A stretch of 15,651 nt of DNA from an uncultured Lachnospiraceae bacterium (GCA_910588595.1 CAJUQU010000016.1:13633-29283), one strand, 5' to 3'; shown: positions 1 through 6,959, counted from the first letter of the stretch. Notes: generated from the sequence alone by a model not told the origin. Numbers and translations are program-made.

Positions 1-4
1 GTCA

Positions 5-38
5 GTGACTGGAGTTCAGACGTGTGCTCTTCCGATCT
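5..38. other. Illumina sequencing adapter left in the assembly
   Basis: Bases 5-38 match the standard Illumina TruSeq read-2 adapter, beginning GTGACTGGAGTTCAG and ending GCTCTTCCGATCT. This is library oligonucleotide, not genome. It joins genomic sequence at base 39, in the middle of the sirtuin gene. Translating it gives the peptide strings VQTCALPI, CSSDL and LFRS, which are well-known adapter artefacts in protein databases. Bases 1-4 are probably also artefactual. Confidence 0.97.
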
Positions 39-146
39 CCGAAAGTCAGGGATCCCGCTCTCGGTGGACACGCCTGCTCCACCGAAAAAGACGATCTTGC
101 TGCTCTCGTCGATCATTTTCTGCAATGTTTCGATCGCCCTGCTCAT
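39..146 (-). CDS. Sir2-family NAD-dependent protein deacylase (sirtuin), N-terminal fragment
   Basis: Thirty-six codons can be read from the ATG at 146 to the adapter junction at 39. The fragment contains FFGGAGVSTESGIPDFR (residues 20-36), the GAGxSxxSGIPDFR signature of the sirtuin NAD-binding Rossmann fold. The family removes acyl groups from protein lysines, consuming NAD+ and releasing nicotinamide and O-acyl-ADP-ribose. The start is well supported by AAGGAGG about 8 nt upstream. The gene lies 36 nt after the stop of the small upstream gene on the same strand, so it is probably the last visible gene of the GH25 transcript. The catalytic His and zinc-binding Cys residues lie in the missing part; a full sirtuin is about 240 residues. 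The truncation is a contig-end artefact, not a pseudogene. It is probably what automated annotation calls cobB, but the fragment is too short for a symbol. Confidence 0.9.
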
Positions 147-182
147 ATGTGCACCTCCTTCTATTTCAATGCCTTCAATGCC

Positions 183-494
183 CTATTGGTGCATACTCAA
201 AAAGGTATCTACCGTATTTTGATACAGCTGGTCATTAAACTGCAGCCTCATGAGTTTGTCGCCCTGCGCGGCAAAATAATGTGTCCCCCGATCTGTGGTG
301 ATCTTGAATAATGCCTCTATCCCATGTCCGTCAATGTCAAACAGATACCCAAACTCACAAGTCGTATGCGCGAGCTGTCCGTAGTCCTCGCCCTCCTGCA
401 GCAGTCCCAGCGCTGTATTGGCAAGGTTTTCCTTCAACTCCCTGTTTTCGATCTCATTCCGCTCTTTCTGCTTCTTCTTATTAAAAAATGCCAT
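183..494 (-). CDS. Small hypothetical cytoplasmic protein (103 aa)
   Basis: I do not recognise this family. The chosen start is the ATG at 494 (MAFFNKKKQK), which has an AGGAGGC ribosome binding site 6-7 nt upstream; the reading frame is open further to 512, but that start has no comparable site. The N-terminal ~25 residues are very rich in Lys, Glu and Asn and are probably a charged helix. The rest is a mixed region with aromatic-rich strands (FGYLFDIDGHGIEALFKITT) and looks like a small alpha/beta domain. There is no signal peptide, membrane helix or Cys cluster. The ribosome binding site overlaps the stop codon of the GH25 gene (506-508), so the two genes are very likely translationally coupled. 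The sirtuin follows 36 nt downstream. A cytoplasmic protein coupled to a membrane-anchored lysozyme-like protein gives no clear functional hint. Confidence 0.8.
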   Translation of the reverse strand: MAFFNKKKQKERNEIENRELKENLANTALGLLQEGEDYGQLAHTTCEFGYLFDIDGHGIEALFKITTDRGTHYFAAQGDKLMRLQFNDQLYQNTVDTFLSMHQ

Positions 495-505
495 GTCACT
501 GCCTC

Positions 506-1675
506 CTACCACATCTTAAAAGATATATTCAAATCCACATTGTTCGGTATCCCGTCCACATTCCCTTTCTCGGTATACTGCCAGCAGCTCACATCGTACG
601 GGATATACATATAATCGTCATAAAATGCATACCATTTTTCATAGTCATTGAGCCTTGTCATGTCGAGCAGCCTTGTAAAACAGACAACATTGCCATAGAT
701 CATCGGCGTGTAGCCTGCCGCCTTGATGGCTTCGCAGAAAGCGACCGTGATGTCTGTGCGCTGTTCCTGGGTGAGCTGATCCGCACGCCCCTTGCCGCCG
801 GAGATGCGCTCCACATCAAACACGACCGGACAAGCCACGTCATAGCCTGCAAGATTCTGGATAACAAACTCCGCCTCCTCCTTTGCCTCCTCAACCGTGA
901 CTGCCTGCGTGAAAAAATATACGCCCGCCTTCACTCCGGCAGCATTTGCGCCTTTCATATTATCCTCATAATATTCATCGACCACGATCTTGCCGGACTC
1001 GTATCCCCTGATCCCTAACCGGATAAAGGCGTACTCAATCCCATCCGCCTTGACAGCTGTCCAGTCGATGTCTCCCTGGTATTTTGACACATCGATTCCT
1101 GTGTGTGACGTGACGGTTCCGTTCTCCACATACTGCATCAGCCCGTCCTCCGTCTTTTGGAAGTTCTCATCGAGAAGTGAATGTTTGTTCACACTCTCGA
1201 GGACCGGCGCAAACACATACTCCTCCTCATAGCTGTAGATCAGGTTTTCCGGAAAAAAAGATCGGAGCATCTTGAGCGGGCTTCCGTCCTCCCCTGTCAC
1301 GAGTTCCTTCATTCGGTTCTTGATGGACTGTTCCACCTCCGCTTCCTTTGACTGCATGAGCGCTGCGATACTTGCATCGTCCAGGTTCAGCGAACCATCT
1401 TCCCCGGCTGCCGCAATCCCCTGGGCAGACTCCGCATCCTGCCCTTCCATTCCTGGCTCCTGGTCGCCAGTCGTGCTGTTCTCAACATCCACCGAGAGCA
1501 CAGGAAGCGCCTGATCTGCCATCAACTGATCGCTCTTTCCCCGCAGACCGCCTCCCTCCCTGACTTCCCTCAGATACAATGCTCCCATTATCCCTGCAAA
1601 TGTCAGTGAAATAATCGTTATGATAATAAGTAGTATAATGATCGTATGTAATGTCCTGATTCGCTTTTTTTGCAT
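506..1675 (-). CDS. Membrane-anchored GH25 (lysozyme-like) glycoside hydrolase
   Basis: A 389-residue protein that should act outside the membrane on peptidoglycan; GH25 enzymes cleave the beta-1,4 bond between MurNAc and GlcNAc. Residues 1-10 are basic (QKKRIR), about 11-32 form one hydrophobic helix (signal anchor), about 40-190 are a low-complexity acidic linker with predicted helices, and the GH25 barrel runs from about 193 to the end. Landmarks are GIDVSKYQG (193-201, with the conserved first-strand Asp at 195), PVVFDVER with the family D-x-E pair at D287 and E289, and SCWQYT (~364-369). The ATG at 1675 is chosen over an upstream one at 1705 because GGAGGG lies 4-5 nt before it. The C-terminus ends on the last barrel strand, without wall-binding repeats. 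It heads a minus-strand group with the small unknown gene and the sirtuin. The long linker suggests reach through the wall. Confidence 0.92.
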   Translation of the reverse strand: MQKKRIRTLHTIIILLIIITIISLTFAGIMGALYLREVREGGGLRGKSDQLMADQALPVLSVDVENSTTGDQEPGMEGQDAESAQGIAAAGEDGSLNLDDASIAALMQSKEAEVEQSIKNRMKELVTGEDGSPLKMLRSFFPENLIYSYEEEYVFAPVLESVNKHSLLDENFQKTEDGLMQYVENGTVTSHTGIDVSKYQGDIDWTAVKADGIEYAFIRLGIRGYESGKIVVDEYYEDNMKGANAAGVKAGVYFFTQAVTVEEAKEEAEFVIQNLAGYDVACPVVFDVERISGGKGRADQLTQEQRTDITVAFCEAIKAAGYTPMIYGNVVCFTRLLDMTRLNDYEKWYAFYDDYMYIPYDVSCWQYTEKGNVDGIPNNVDLNISFKMW

Positions 1676-1720
1676 CTTTCCCTCCAAATAAAGGACTATT
1701 TTCAAACTTCCTACTCTTAC

Positions 1721-1749
1721 AGTCTACACTATCTGCCGCAGATATGCAA
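1721..1749 (-). promoter_or_regulatory. Possible promoter of the GH25 gene with a palindrome in the spacer
   Basis: Read on the minus strand: TTGCAT (1749-1744), a 17-bp spacer, then TAGACT (1726-1721), with the GH25 ATG about 45 nt further on. Both boxes are imperfect. The spacer is largely occupied by ATCTGC-C-GCAGAT (1731-1743), a perfect 6-bp inverted repeat that looks like an operator. An alternative in the same stretch is TTGCCA (1767-1762) with TATCTG (1744-1739), also 17 bp apart. Confidence 0.35.
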
Positions 1750-1802
1750 GTGATCTGTTTTTGGCAAAAACGTGCCCTCTGAGCTGATTCTGATATAATT
1801 TG

Positions 1803-1845
1803 ATGCAATGAAAGCGTGAACAGCAGCCTGCAGCGTGCATTGCAT
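1803..1845. repeat. 8-bp inverted repeat (possible stem-loop) after the DUF6171 gene
   Basis: ATGCAATG (1803-1810) and CATTGCAT (1838-1845) are perfect inverted repeats around a 27-nt loop, 13 nt after the DUF6171 stop codon. The loop holds a further small GCAG/CTGC symmetry. There is no T-tract on the minus strand, so it is not a classical intrinsic terminator. It could protect or end the arabinan-operon transcript, or be chance. Confidence 0.35.
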
Positions 1846-1857
1846 ACAGCACAAATG

Positions 1858-2142
1858 TCACCACTTCCCATAAGAACACACATTGTTTTTGATCACTGCG
1901 CGCAGCTCCACGAAACACCCGCACGCCCTGCACATGCCCGCCTCGAGATAATCACACGCCTTACAGACAGACAGGCGCTCTTCATAGAGCGCCTGGTCAG
2001 CTTTGATCTCCTCATCCAGTCTCTGGATGTAGTCGTATAGATTATCCATGTAGGCTTCCTTGTCCATCTCGCGCAGGAGACACTTGAGACAGTGTTTTTT
2101 GTTTCCTGCTTGTTTGTTTGTCTCCAAGGACATCCCCTCCAT
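1858..2142 (-). CDS. Small cysteine-rich DUF6171-like protein
   Basis: A ~95-residue protein with eight Cys residues: CLKC near the N-terminus, then a C-terminal cluster CKAC...GMCRACGC...C, suggesting a small zinc-binding fold. The central part (DNLYDYIQRLDEEIKADQAL) is a charged helix. The overall pattern, a CLKCLL opening and a GxCRxCGCFVExRAxxKNxxC end, matches my memory of DUF6171 proteins of Lachnospiraceae, whose function is unknown. The start is ambiguous. The ATG at 2142 has no clear ribosome binding site; a GGAGGGG lies only 2 nt before an ATG at 2133; the same GGAGGGG is well spaced for a TTG at 2127. I use 2142 as the outer limit. The gene begins 25 nt after the GH51 stop on the same strand, so it is probably co-transcribed with it. 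Confidence 0.8.
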   Translation of the reverse strand: MEGMSLETNKQAGNKKHCLKCLLREMDKEAYMDNLYDYIQRLDEEIKADQALYEERLSVCKACDYLEAGMCRACGCFVELRAVIKNNVCSYGKW

Positions 2143-2167
2143 GTATGATCGTTTTCTTATTTTAAAA

Positions 2168-3694
2168 TTATAGCATGCCGCTGTCATATTTCTTGACACG
2201 GAACTGTACGACACTGCACGCAGGCATCGTAAACAGGATCCCCTTGTCGATCACCTTGAAATCGTTGAACTCGACTTCCTTCACATTGTCGGGATTGTCA
2301 AATGTGTTGTACGCGTTCATCTTGTTCGTGACGATCGCCGCCGTCACCTCGCTCGGCAGAAGCTCTGCAAAAGCGATCTGCACATCCTCGCTGTCCGTGA
2401 CAGAAAGGTTGTTCAGGGTGATCGTCACAACGCCGTCCTTGTCAATGGATACAGACTCCTGAAGGTTGGGAACCTTATAGTCGGCATCCATACCGATCTC
2501 CTTCGCACCGTCAATGTAGCTCTCCACGAGCTCCGCATCCTGGTGATACTTGTACATATGGAATACATGGTAAGTCGGTGTGAGCAGCATCCTGGGTCCG
2601 TCCGTGAGGATGACCGCCTGCAGCACATTGATCAGCTGCGCGATGTTCGCCATCTTCACGCGGTCGCAGTGCTTGTTGAATATGTTGAGCGAGAGCCCTG
2701 CCACGAGCGCGTCGCGCATGGTATTCTGCTGGTACAGGAATCCCGGATTCGTCCCCGGCTCGCAGTCAAACCACGTACCCCACTCGTCGCAGATCAGTCC
2801 GATCTTCTTCTCGGGATCATACCGATCCATGATCGCAGTGTGCATCTTGATCAGATCCTCTATATAAAGCGCCTTGTAGAGTGTCTGATACCAGGTCTTC
2901 TCGTCAAACTCCGTAGCGCTGCCCTTGTTGTCCCATCCGCCTGGATGCGTGTAATAGTGCAGTGACAGCCCGTCCATAAAGCCGTGCGCTCCCTTCGGCG
3001 CATTCTCATAACACGTCTTTAACACTTCCTCCGTCCAGTAGATATCGTTCACATTGGGACCGCCGCAGATCTTGAAGATCTGATGATCTTTTTTGTAATT
3101 CCTGATAAACGTCTGGTATCTTCTATATAAATTAGCGTAGTAACCCGGCGTCATGTTTCCGCCGCATCCCCAGTTTTCATTGCCCACGCCGAAGTAATCA
3201 ACATGCCACGCCTTCTCATGACCGTTCTGTTTCCTGAGCTCTGCCATGGGCGATACGCCGTCAAACGTCATGTACTCCACCCACTCGGACATCTCCTGCA
3301 CCGTTCCGCTGCCGACATTGCCGTTGATGTACGTCTTGCAGCCAATCTGCTCGCACAACTCAAAGAACTCATGGGTGCCAAAGCTGTTGTCCTCCGTCAC
3401 TCCGCCCCAGTTTGTGTTGATCATTTTCTTTCTGGATTCCTTCGGACCGATGCCGTCCTTCCAGTGGTATTCGTCCGCAAAGCAGCCGCCCGGCCAGCGC
3501 AGCACCGGCAGCTTCATCTCGCGCAGCGCTGCCACGACATCATTGCGCATCCCGTTTGTATTGGGTATCTCGGAGTCCTCGCCCACATAGAGCCCCTCGT
3601 AGATGCAGCGCCCGAGATGCTCCGAGAAGTTGCCGTAGATCTCCGCGTTGATGTGCCCCTTTTTGTTTTTTTCATTGATGTAAAGTTTTGCCAT
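2168..3694 (-). CDS. abfA: GH51 alpha-L-arabinofuranosidase, intracellular
   Basis: A 508-residue protein, the usual GH51 length, that releases terminal alpha-L-arabinofuranose from arabino-oligosaccharides or arabinoxylan fragments with retention of configuration. The N-terminal part is a (beta/alpha)8 barrel followed by a C-terminal beta-sandwich from about 390. Family motifs are EIYGNFSEHLGRCIY (18-32), RWPGGCFADEYHW (66-78), GNENWGCGG (171-179, acid/base E173) and ICDEWGTW (301-308, nucleophile E304). There is no signal peptide, so it acts in the cytoplasm on imported substrates. The ATG at 3694 has AGGAGG about 11 nt upstream and gives the normal family N-terminus (MAKLYINE). The gene sits 66 nt after the GH43 gene on the same strand, with no terminator seen between them. 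No sugar transporter or arabinose catabolic gene is in the window, so uptake must be encoded elsewhere. Confidence 0.96.
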   Translation of the reverse strand: MAKLYINEKNKKGHINAEIYGNFSEHLGRCIYEGLYVGEDSEIPNTNGMRNDVVAALREMKLPVLRWPGGCFADEYHWKDGIGPKESRKKMINTNWGGVTEDNSFGTHEFFELCEQIGCKTYINGNVGSGTVQEMSEWVEYMTFDGVSPMAELRKQNGHEKAWHVDYFGVGNENWGCGGNMTPGYYANLYRRYQTFIRNYKKDHQIFKICGGPNVNDIYWTEEVLKTCYENAPKGAHGFMDGLSLHYYTHPGGWDNKGSATEFDEKTWYQTLYKALYIEDLIKMHTAIMDRYDPEKKIGLICDEWGTWFDCEPGTNPGFLYQQNTMRDALVAGLSLNIFNKHCDRVKMANIAQLINVLQAVILTDGPRMLLTPTYHVFHMYKYHQDAELVESYIDGAKEIGMDADYKVPNLQESVSIDKDGVVTITLNNLSVTDSEDVQIAFAELLPSEVTAAIVTNKMNAYNTFDNPDNVKEVEFNDFKVIDKGILFTMPACSVVQFRVKKYDSGML

Positions 3695-3760
3695 ATTAAA
3701 AAATGCCTCCTATTATAATATAACCGTGCAGTGTCCTGTAACTACTGCGCCGCTTTGGAT

Positions 3761-4708
3761 CTATTTGTAATCAAATACAGGTCTGCCATTTTCCCACTTG
3801 ATCTTCATGAGCATCGTGTGCCTGTTTGGATTGTAGAGCGGATCTCCCTCGATCACACTCTCTTTGCGGGCATGGTACACAAGGATATCATTGCCCTCCT
3901 CGTCCACTGTGAAGGAATTGTGCCCCGGTCCGTACACCTCGATCGAAGGATCGGAAGCCAGCACCGGATACCGCTCCTTTTTCCACGACAGCGGATCGAG
4001 CAGGTCTGTTCCGCTCTCCGCCGTGAGCATCCCCATGCAGTAGGGCGCGCCTGTCTCGCTCGCGGAGTATGTCAGGAAGATCTTTCCGTCGCGCTTGAGC
4101 ACTGCCGGCCCCTCGTTCACCCAGAATCCGACTCTCTCCCAGTCGTAGTCGGGTGTGGTCAGCAGCACCTGGACGGTCTTTAGCTTGCCGGGTGTCTCCA
4201 TCTCGGCGATGTACAGATTGGAGATCTGCCTGCCCACACCGACTTTCTCCGCCCACACATAATAGCGTTTTCCGCTGTCCTCAAACACTGTAGCATCCAG
4301 CGAAAAAGCGCGGAATGAGAACTCGTCATCGTCCGCACACTGCATCTTTCCAAGCTCTTTCCATGTGCCTGTCATCGGATCGGCATCCGCGCACTCCAGC
4401 ACGTACGGACGTATATTCCATATATTCTCCTTCTCTCCGCCCGCAAAATAGATGTACCATTTTCCATCCAGATAATGAAGTTCCGGCGCCCAGATATGCT
4501 CGCTCATGATCCCCGACTCGTGCTTGTGCCAGATCGTCACTTCCTCAGCGCCCGCGATCCCCGCAAGCGTATCCGCGCACCGCAGTACGATCCTGTCATA
4601 AGCCGGAACGGAAGCCGTAAAATAATATTTGCCGTTGTTCTGCCTGCAAATGAACGGATCTGCCCTCTGCAATATCCAGGGTTCATTGTATTTTAACTGT
4701 GTATCCAC
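3761..4708 (-). CDS. GH43 glycoside hydrolase (arabinofuranosidase/xylosidase type), GTG start
   Basis: A 315-residue single-domain five-bladed beta-propeller enzyme. The three GH43 acidic residues are visible: base D17 in RADPFI, pKa-tuning D138 in FSLDATVF and general acid E199 in NEGPAVL. WAPELHYLDGKWYIYF (~74-89) is typical of the family. The family acts with inversion on alpha-L-arabinofuranosides or beta-D-xylosides; pairing with GH51 favours arabinan or arabinoxylan side chains, but specificity cannot be read from sequence. There is no signal peptide or carbohydrate-binding module, so it is probably cytoplasmic. The start is GTG at 4708, not the in-frame ATG at 4777: AGGAGGA (4724-4718) lies 9 nt before the GTG, and the extra upstream residues are basic and unlike the family. 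It is the first gene of the GH43-GH51-DUF6171 group, driven by the promoter at 4847-4820. Confidence 0.93.
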   Translation of the reverse strand: MDTQLKYNEPWILQRADPFICRQNNGKYYFTASVPAYDRIVLRCADTLAGIAGAEEVTIWHKHESGIMSEHIWAPELHYLDGKWYIYFAGGEKENIWNIRPYVLECADADPMTGTWKELGKMQCADDDEFSFRAFSLDATVFEDSGKRYYVWAEKVGVGRQISNLYIAEMETPGKLKTVQVLLTTPDYDWERVGFWVNEGPAVLKRDGKIFLTYSASETGAPYCMGMLTAESGTDLLDPLSWKKERYPVLASDPSIEVYGPGHNSFTVDEEGNDILVYHARKESVIEGDPLYNPNRHTMLMKIKWENGRPVFDYK

Positions 4709-4790
4709 TTCTTGTATTCCTCCTGTTCTGCTGCGCTTCAAAGCCAGCCGCTTCACTGACCGGGGTGTATGACGCACATTTTGTTTTTAT

Positions 4791-4916
4791 GAAAATTGAA
4801 GCAGTTTAATCATATCTAAATTATAATGGTTTTTGCTTTTTTTGCAATACATTTTTTTCGTTTCGATCCTTTTCGTTAAATTATCCATTTTTGAACACGA
4901 AACTTATTCAATTTTC
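4791..4916. repeat. 17-bp imperfect inverted repeat flanking the GH43 promoter
   Basis: GAAAATTGAA-GC-AGTTT (4791-4807) on the plus strand recurs as GAAAATTGAA-TA-AGTTT on the minus strand (4916-4900). That is 15 of 17 identical, including 10 consecutive bases, in opposite orientation and 92 bp apart. The GH43 promoter lies between the arms: one arm is just downstream of the expected transcription start and the other is upstream, overlapping the LysM stop codon. This geometry would suit a looping repressor with two operators, but no regulator is encoded nearby. Confidence 0.55.
4820..4847 (-). promoter_or_regulatory. Sigma-A promoter of the GH43-GH51-DUF6171 operon
   Basis: Read on the minus strand: TTGCAA (4847-4842), a 16-bp spacer, then a perfect TATAAT (4825-4820). 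The expected start of transcription is near 4812, giving a leader of about 100 nt before the GTG. Directly upstream is an A-rich stretch (4848-4885) with several phased A-tracts, resembling an UP element. Confidence 0.75.
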
Positions 4917-5919
4917 ACAATCCGAGGATCCGTTCACGCGCAGTCTTTTCTTGCGCTGGTTTTTCTTTCTCAGCGATCTCACCAAACACTGCATCATAAT
5001 ACTGATCAACCCACGCAAACGAATTGCAGATCCCGCCAAGCGCCCACGGCCTGTCAGGCGCAACTGACACATTGTAGCCATTGACTGACATGGTGCCCGG
5101 AAATTCCTCAAAGCTTGCGAGCATATAGAGGACGATATCCCGTATGTCTTCCTCCGTATCCATCCCTGTAAATTCTGCCTGGATATGTTCTGTCTGGCAG
5201 ATCCCCTGACACACATGGATGTCCAGCTCTCCGCGGTATCCATAATCCGCACCGTCGATCGTATATACATAGGAAAACAGACGCAGCACCCTCCCGTCCG
5301 CCGACTGATAATCATGGAACTCCAGATCCGCAATCTTGCCCGCATAGCTGCCCCTGACATACTCCTCGATCGTCTGTTTGCTCTTCTCCCAGTCCGACAA
5401 AGCTTTCACGCCGGACTGTTCTTTGTCACGCAGCAGACAGATGACATTGGAGAAGCCGCTTCCCATGAGCGCACAGTTTGCATAGACGTCACCGGATCCC
5501 AGGATTCCAAAGCGCCACCCATCCGGCGTCCCAAAACGATACTCCGGTGTCCTGATCCCATTGGCGCCGGTCCGCTTTTTGACATACACGTTCCGGCTGA
5601 CCTGCAGATACATCTGCGGATAGATCAAATCAGGATCCGAGATCACATCTGCATTCTCTCTGGCTAGCTGCATGTACTGACCTCCGTCCCCCAACAGTTT
5701 TTCCGAGATGCGCCACAGGCTGTCCCCCTCACAGACCTCATAAACCCCGAGATCCTCTGTGACGATCGTATAGTCATCGCGCTCCTTTGGCGGTACTTCA
5801 TACGATATCCGATATGTTTCTTCTGCGGACACCTGCACTGTATTTCCCAAGATCAACAGTCCCGCAAAGATACATGCAAATCCCTTTTTTATCTGTCGTT
5901 TTCTTCGAGATAGTCCCAT
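4915..5919 (-). CDS. Secreted LysM-domain protein
   Basis: A 334-residue exported protein. The N-terminus is basic (SRRKRQIKK) followed by a hydrophobic stretch and a likely signal-peptidase site after VSA (~32). Residues ~60-107 form a LysM domain: YEVCEGDSLWRISEKLLGDG, an N-rich turn, then a DPDLIYPQMYLQV end. LysM binds GlcNAc-containing glycans such as peptidoglycan, so the protein is likely wall-bound. The remainder (~110-334) is not a family I recognise; it is mixed alpha/beta and ends in a charged tail rich in Lys and Glu. The gene overlaps the end of the RsiV-like gene by 31 nt (5889-5919) in another frame, a sign of coupled translation and related function. The ATG at 5919 gives the signal peptide and has AAGGA about 9 nt upstream. 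No clear terminator follows before the GH43 promoter. Confidence 0.88.
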   Translation of the reverse strand: MGLSRRKRQIKKGFACIFAGLLILGNTVQVSAEETYRISYEVPPKERDDYTIVTEDLGVYEVCEGDSLWRISEKLLGDGGQYMQLARENADVISDPDLIYPQMYLQVSRNVYVKKRTGANGIRTPEYRFGTPDGWRFGILGSGDVYANCALMGSGFSNVICLLRDKEQSGVKALSDWEKSKQTIEEYVRGSYAGKIADLEFHDYQSADGRVLRLFSYVYTIDGADYGYRGELDIHVCQGICQTEHIQAEFTGMDTEEDIRDIVLYMLASFEEFPGTMSVNGYNVSVAPDRPWALGGICNSFAWVDQYYDAVFGEIAEKEKPAQEKTARERILGL

Positions 5920-6839
5920 ACTGCCGCATCCTTTCCCAGCCAGAGATTTTCCTTCAAATCAATACATCCCATCACTTTACCGGCGCTCGATGACCGCTCA
6001 TACCAGTCCCAGAATTCCGACTCCGTCCGGTACGGCTCGAGATCCGCGCTCGCAAAATGTCCTATGAAACTATTCTCCATCGGCAGCTGTTCGATCACCT
6101 TGTTTGGTTTCGGGTCATAGGAAAGTCCGATCACAAAATCCTTGTTCTCATCTATGTAAAAGAACGGCGTAAACATATAGTACTCCCCCGCCTCCTCGTC
6201 CTCGTCAAGAAACCAGGACAGAAACGTGTCCCGGGTATCCGCATCATCGATGATCAGATCGCCATATGTTCCCTCGGACGCGACCTGTCTGCACCAGAGT
6301 GCCATAAAATCATCATTGATCTGCAAAATATCTGTGAGCGCGTATGATCCGCCGGTCATCAGATTGATATTTGCACTGCGCTGTGTCTTATGGATATAGT
6401 TGACAGGGGAGATCGGCGCATAAGTCTCCCGATAATGCACACTCATCAGATACTGACTGTGATACGGAACCTCACAGCGCACATCACTGCTGTAGATCTG
6501 GTACTTCTCCTGCAGCGTTTTTACATCCTCGTTCGGTGTCAGATGCCAGTAATTCACCTTTTGCATCGCCGTATCGTACAACAGTTCGTTGATACCCTCC
6601 GTCTGATCCCCCTCAATATCGTACAGTACCGGATACTCCACCGTGACCACATCCCAATAGTCATATGCATCGGAATACTCCACATAGTACTGCTGTTTTT
6701 GAACTGTATAATCCTGGTACCCTTTCGGTACACTGCCGCGGACTGTCAGATATCCTCCTGCCACCAAAGCCGCTGCCGTCACTGCTGCCACTCCGATCCT
6801 GATCCCGATCTGCTTTTTTTTCTTCTGTTTTGCTCCCAT
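5889..6839 (-). CDS. Membrane-anchored DUF4163/DUF3298 (RsiV-like) surface protein
   Basis: A 316-residue protein with a Lys-rich start (AKQKKKKQ), one hydrophobic helix at about 11-33 and an extracellular remainder. The region ~62-185 resembles the DUF4163-DUF3298 arrangement of RsiV and PdaC-like proteins: VTVEYPVLYDIEGDQTEGIN..., then YHSQYLMSVHYRETYAP, and SANINLMTGGSYALTDIL, the usual NxDLxTGxxLxLxDLF motif near 157-171. In RsiV the domain binds lysozyme and controls a sigma factor. Here there is no cytoplasmic anti-sigma segment and no sigma gene in the window, so a sensor or wall-polymer-binding role is only inference. It is the first gene of a pair with the LysM gene, which it overlaps by 31 nt. 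The ATG at 6839 is preceded by GGGGG at a workable distance. An 11-bp repeat array lies 80-120 nt upstream. Confidence 0.75.
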   Translation of the reverse strand: MGAKQKKKKQIGIRIGVAAVTAAALVAGGYLTVRGSVPKGYQDYTVQKQQYYVEYSDAYDYWDVVTVEYPVLYDIEGDQTEGINELLYDTAMQKVNYWHLTPNEDVKTLQEKYQIYSSDVRCEVPYHSQYLMSVHYRETYAPISPVNYIHKTQRSANINLMTGGSYALTDILQINDDFMALWCRQVASEGTYGDLIIDDADTRDTFLSWFLDEDEEAGEYYMFTPFFYIDENKDFVIGLSYDPKPNKVIEQLPMENSFIGHFASADLEPYRTESEFWDWYERSSSAGKVMGCIDLKENLWLGKDAAVWDYLEENDR

Positions 6840-6920
6840 GTTTGAACCCCCATCGCTTTTTGAACAGTTCCTAAGTATGTGTAACTATCAGTTTCAACAC
6901 ATCATTTTAGCAGATGGCGG

Positions 6921-6959
6921 CATCATAATTGTATCGTAATTGCATCATAATTGCATCAC
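6921..6959 (-). promoter_or_regulatory. 11-bp direct-repeat array upstream of the RsiV-like/LysM pair
   Basis: Three full units and a half unit repeat every 11 bp: CATCATAATTG (6921-6931), TATCGTAATTG (6932-6942), CATCATAATTG (6943-6953) and CATCAC (6954-6959). An 11-bp period places each unit on the same DNA face and is the spacing bound by OmpR/PhoB-family response regulators. The array ends about 23 bp upstream of a TTGAAA (6897-6892) that could be a -35, with only a poor -10 (TAGGAA, 18 bp on), as expected of an activated promoter. No OmpR-type regulator is encoded in the window. Confidence 0.55.

Noticed and set aside
5..311. Overlapping plus-strand reading frames beginning in the first 25 bases
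   Set aside because: They start inside the Illumina adapter and contain its known translations (VQTCALPI, CSSDL, LFRS); the real gene here is on the minus strand.
3695..3760. TATAAT in the GH43-GH51 gap as an internal promoter
   Set aside because: It abuts the GH51 ribosome binding site, so a transcript starting from it would lack that site, and there is no acceptable -35.
4709..4777. Longer N-terminus of the GH43 protein from an ATG at 4777
   Set aside because: The added residues are basic and not family-like; AGGAGGA at 4724-4718 is correctly placed for the GTG at 4708 and would otherwise be coding.
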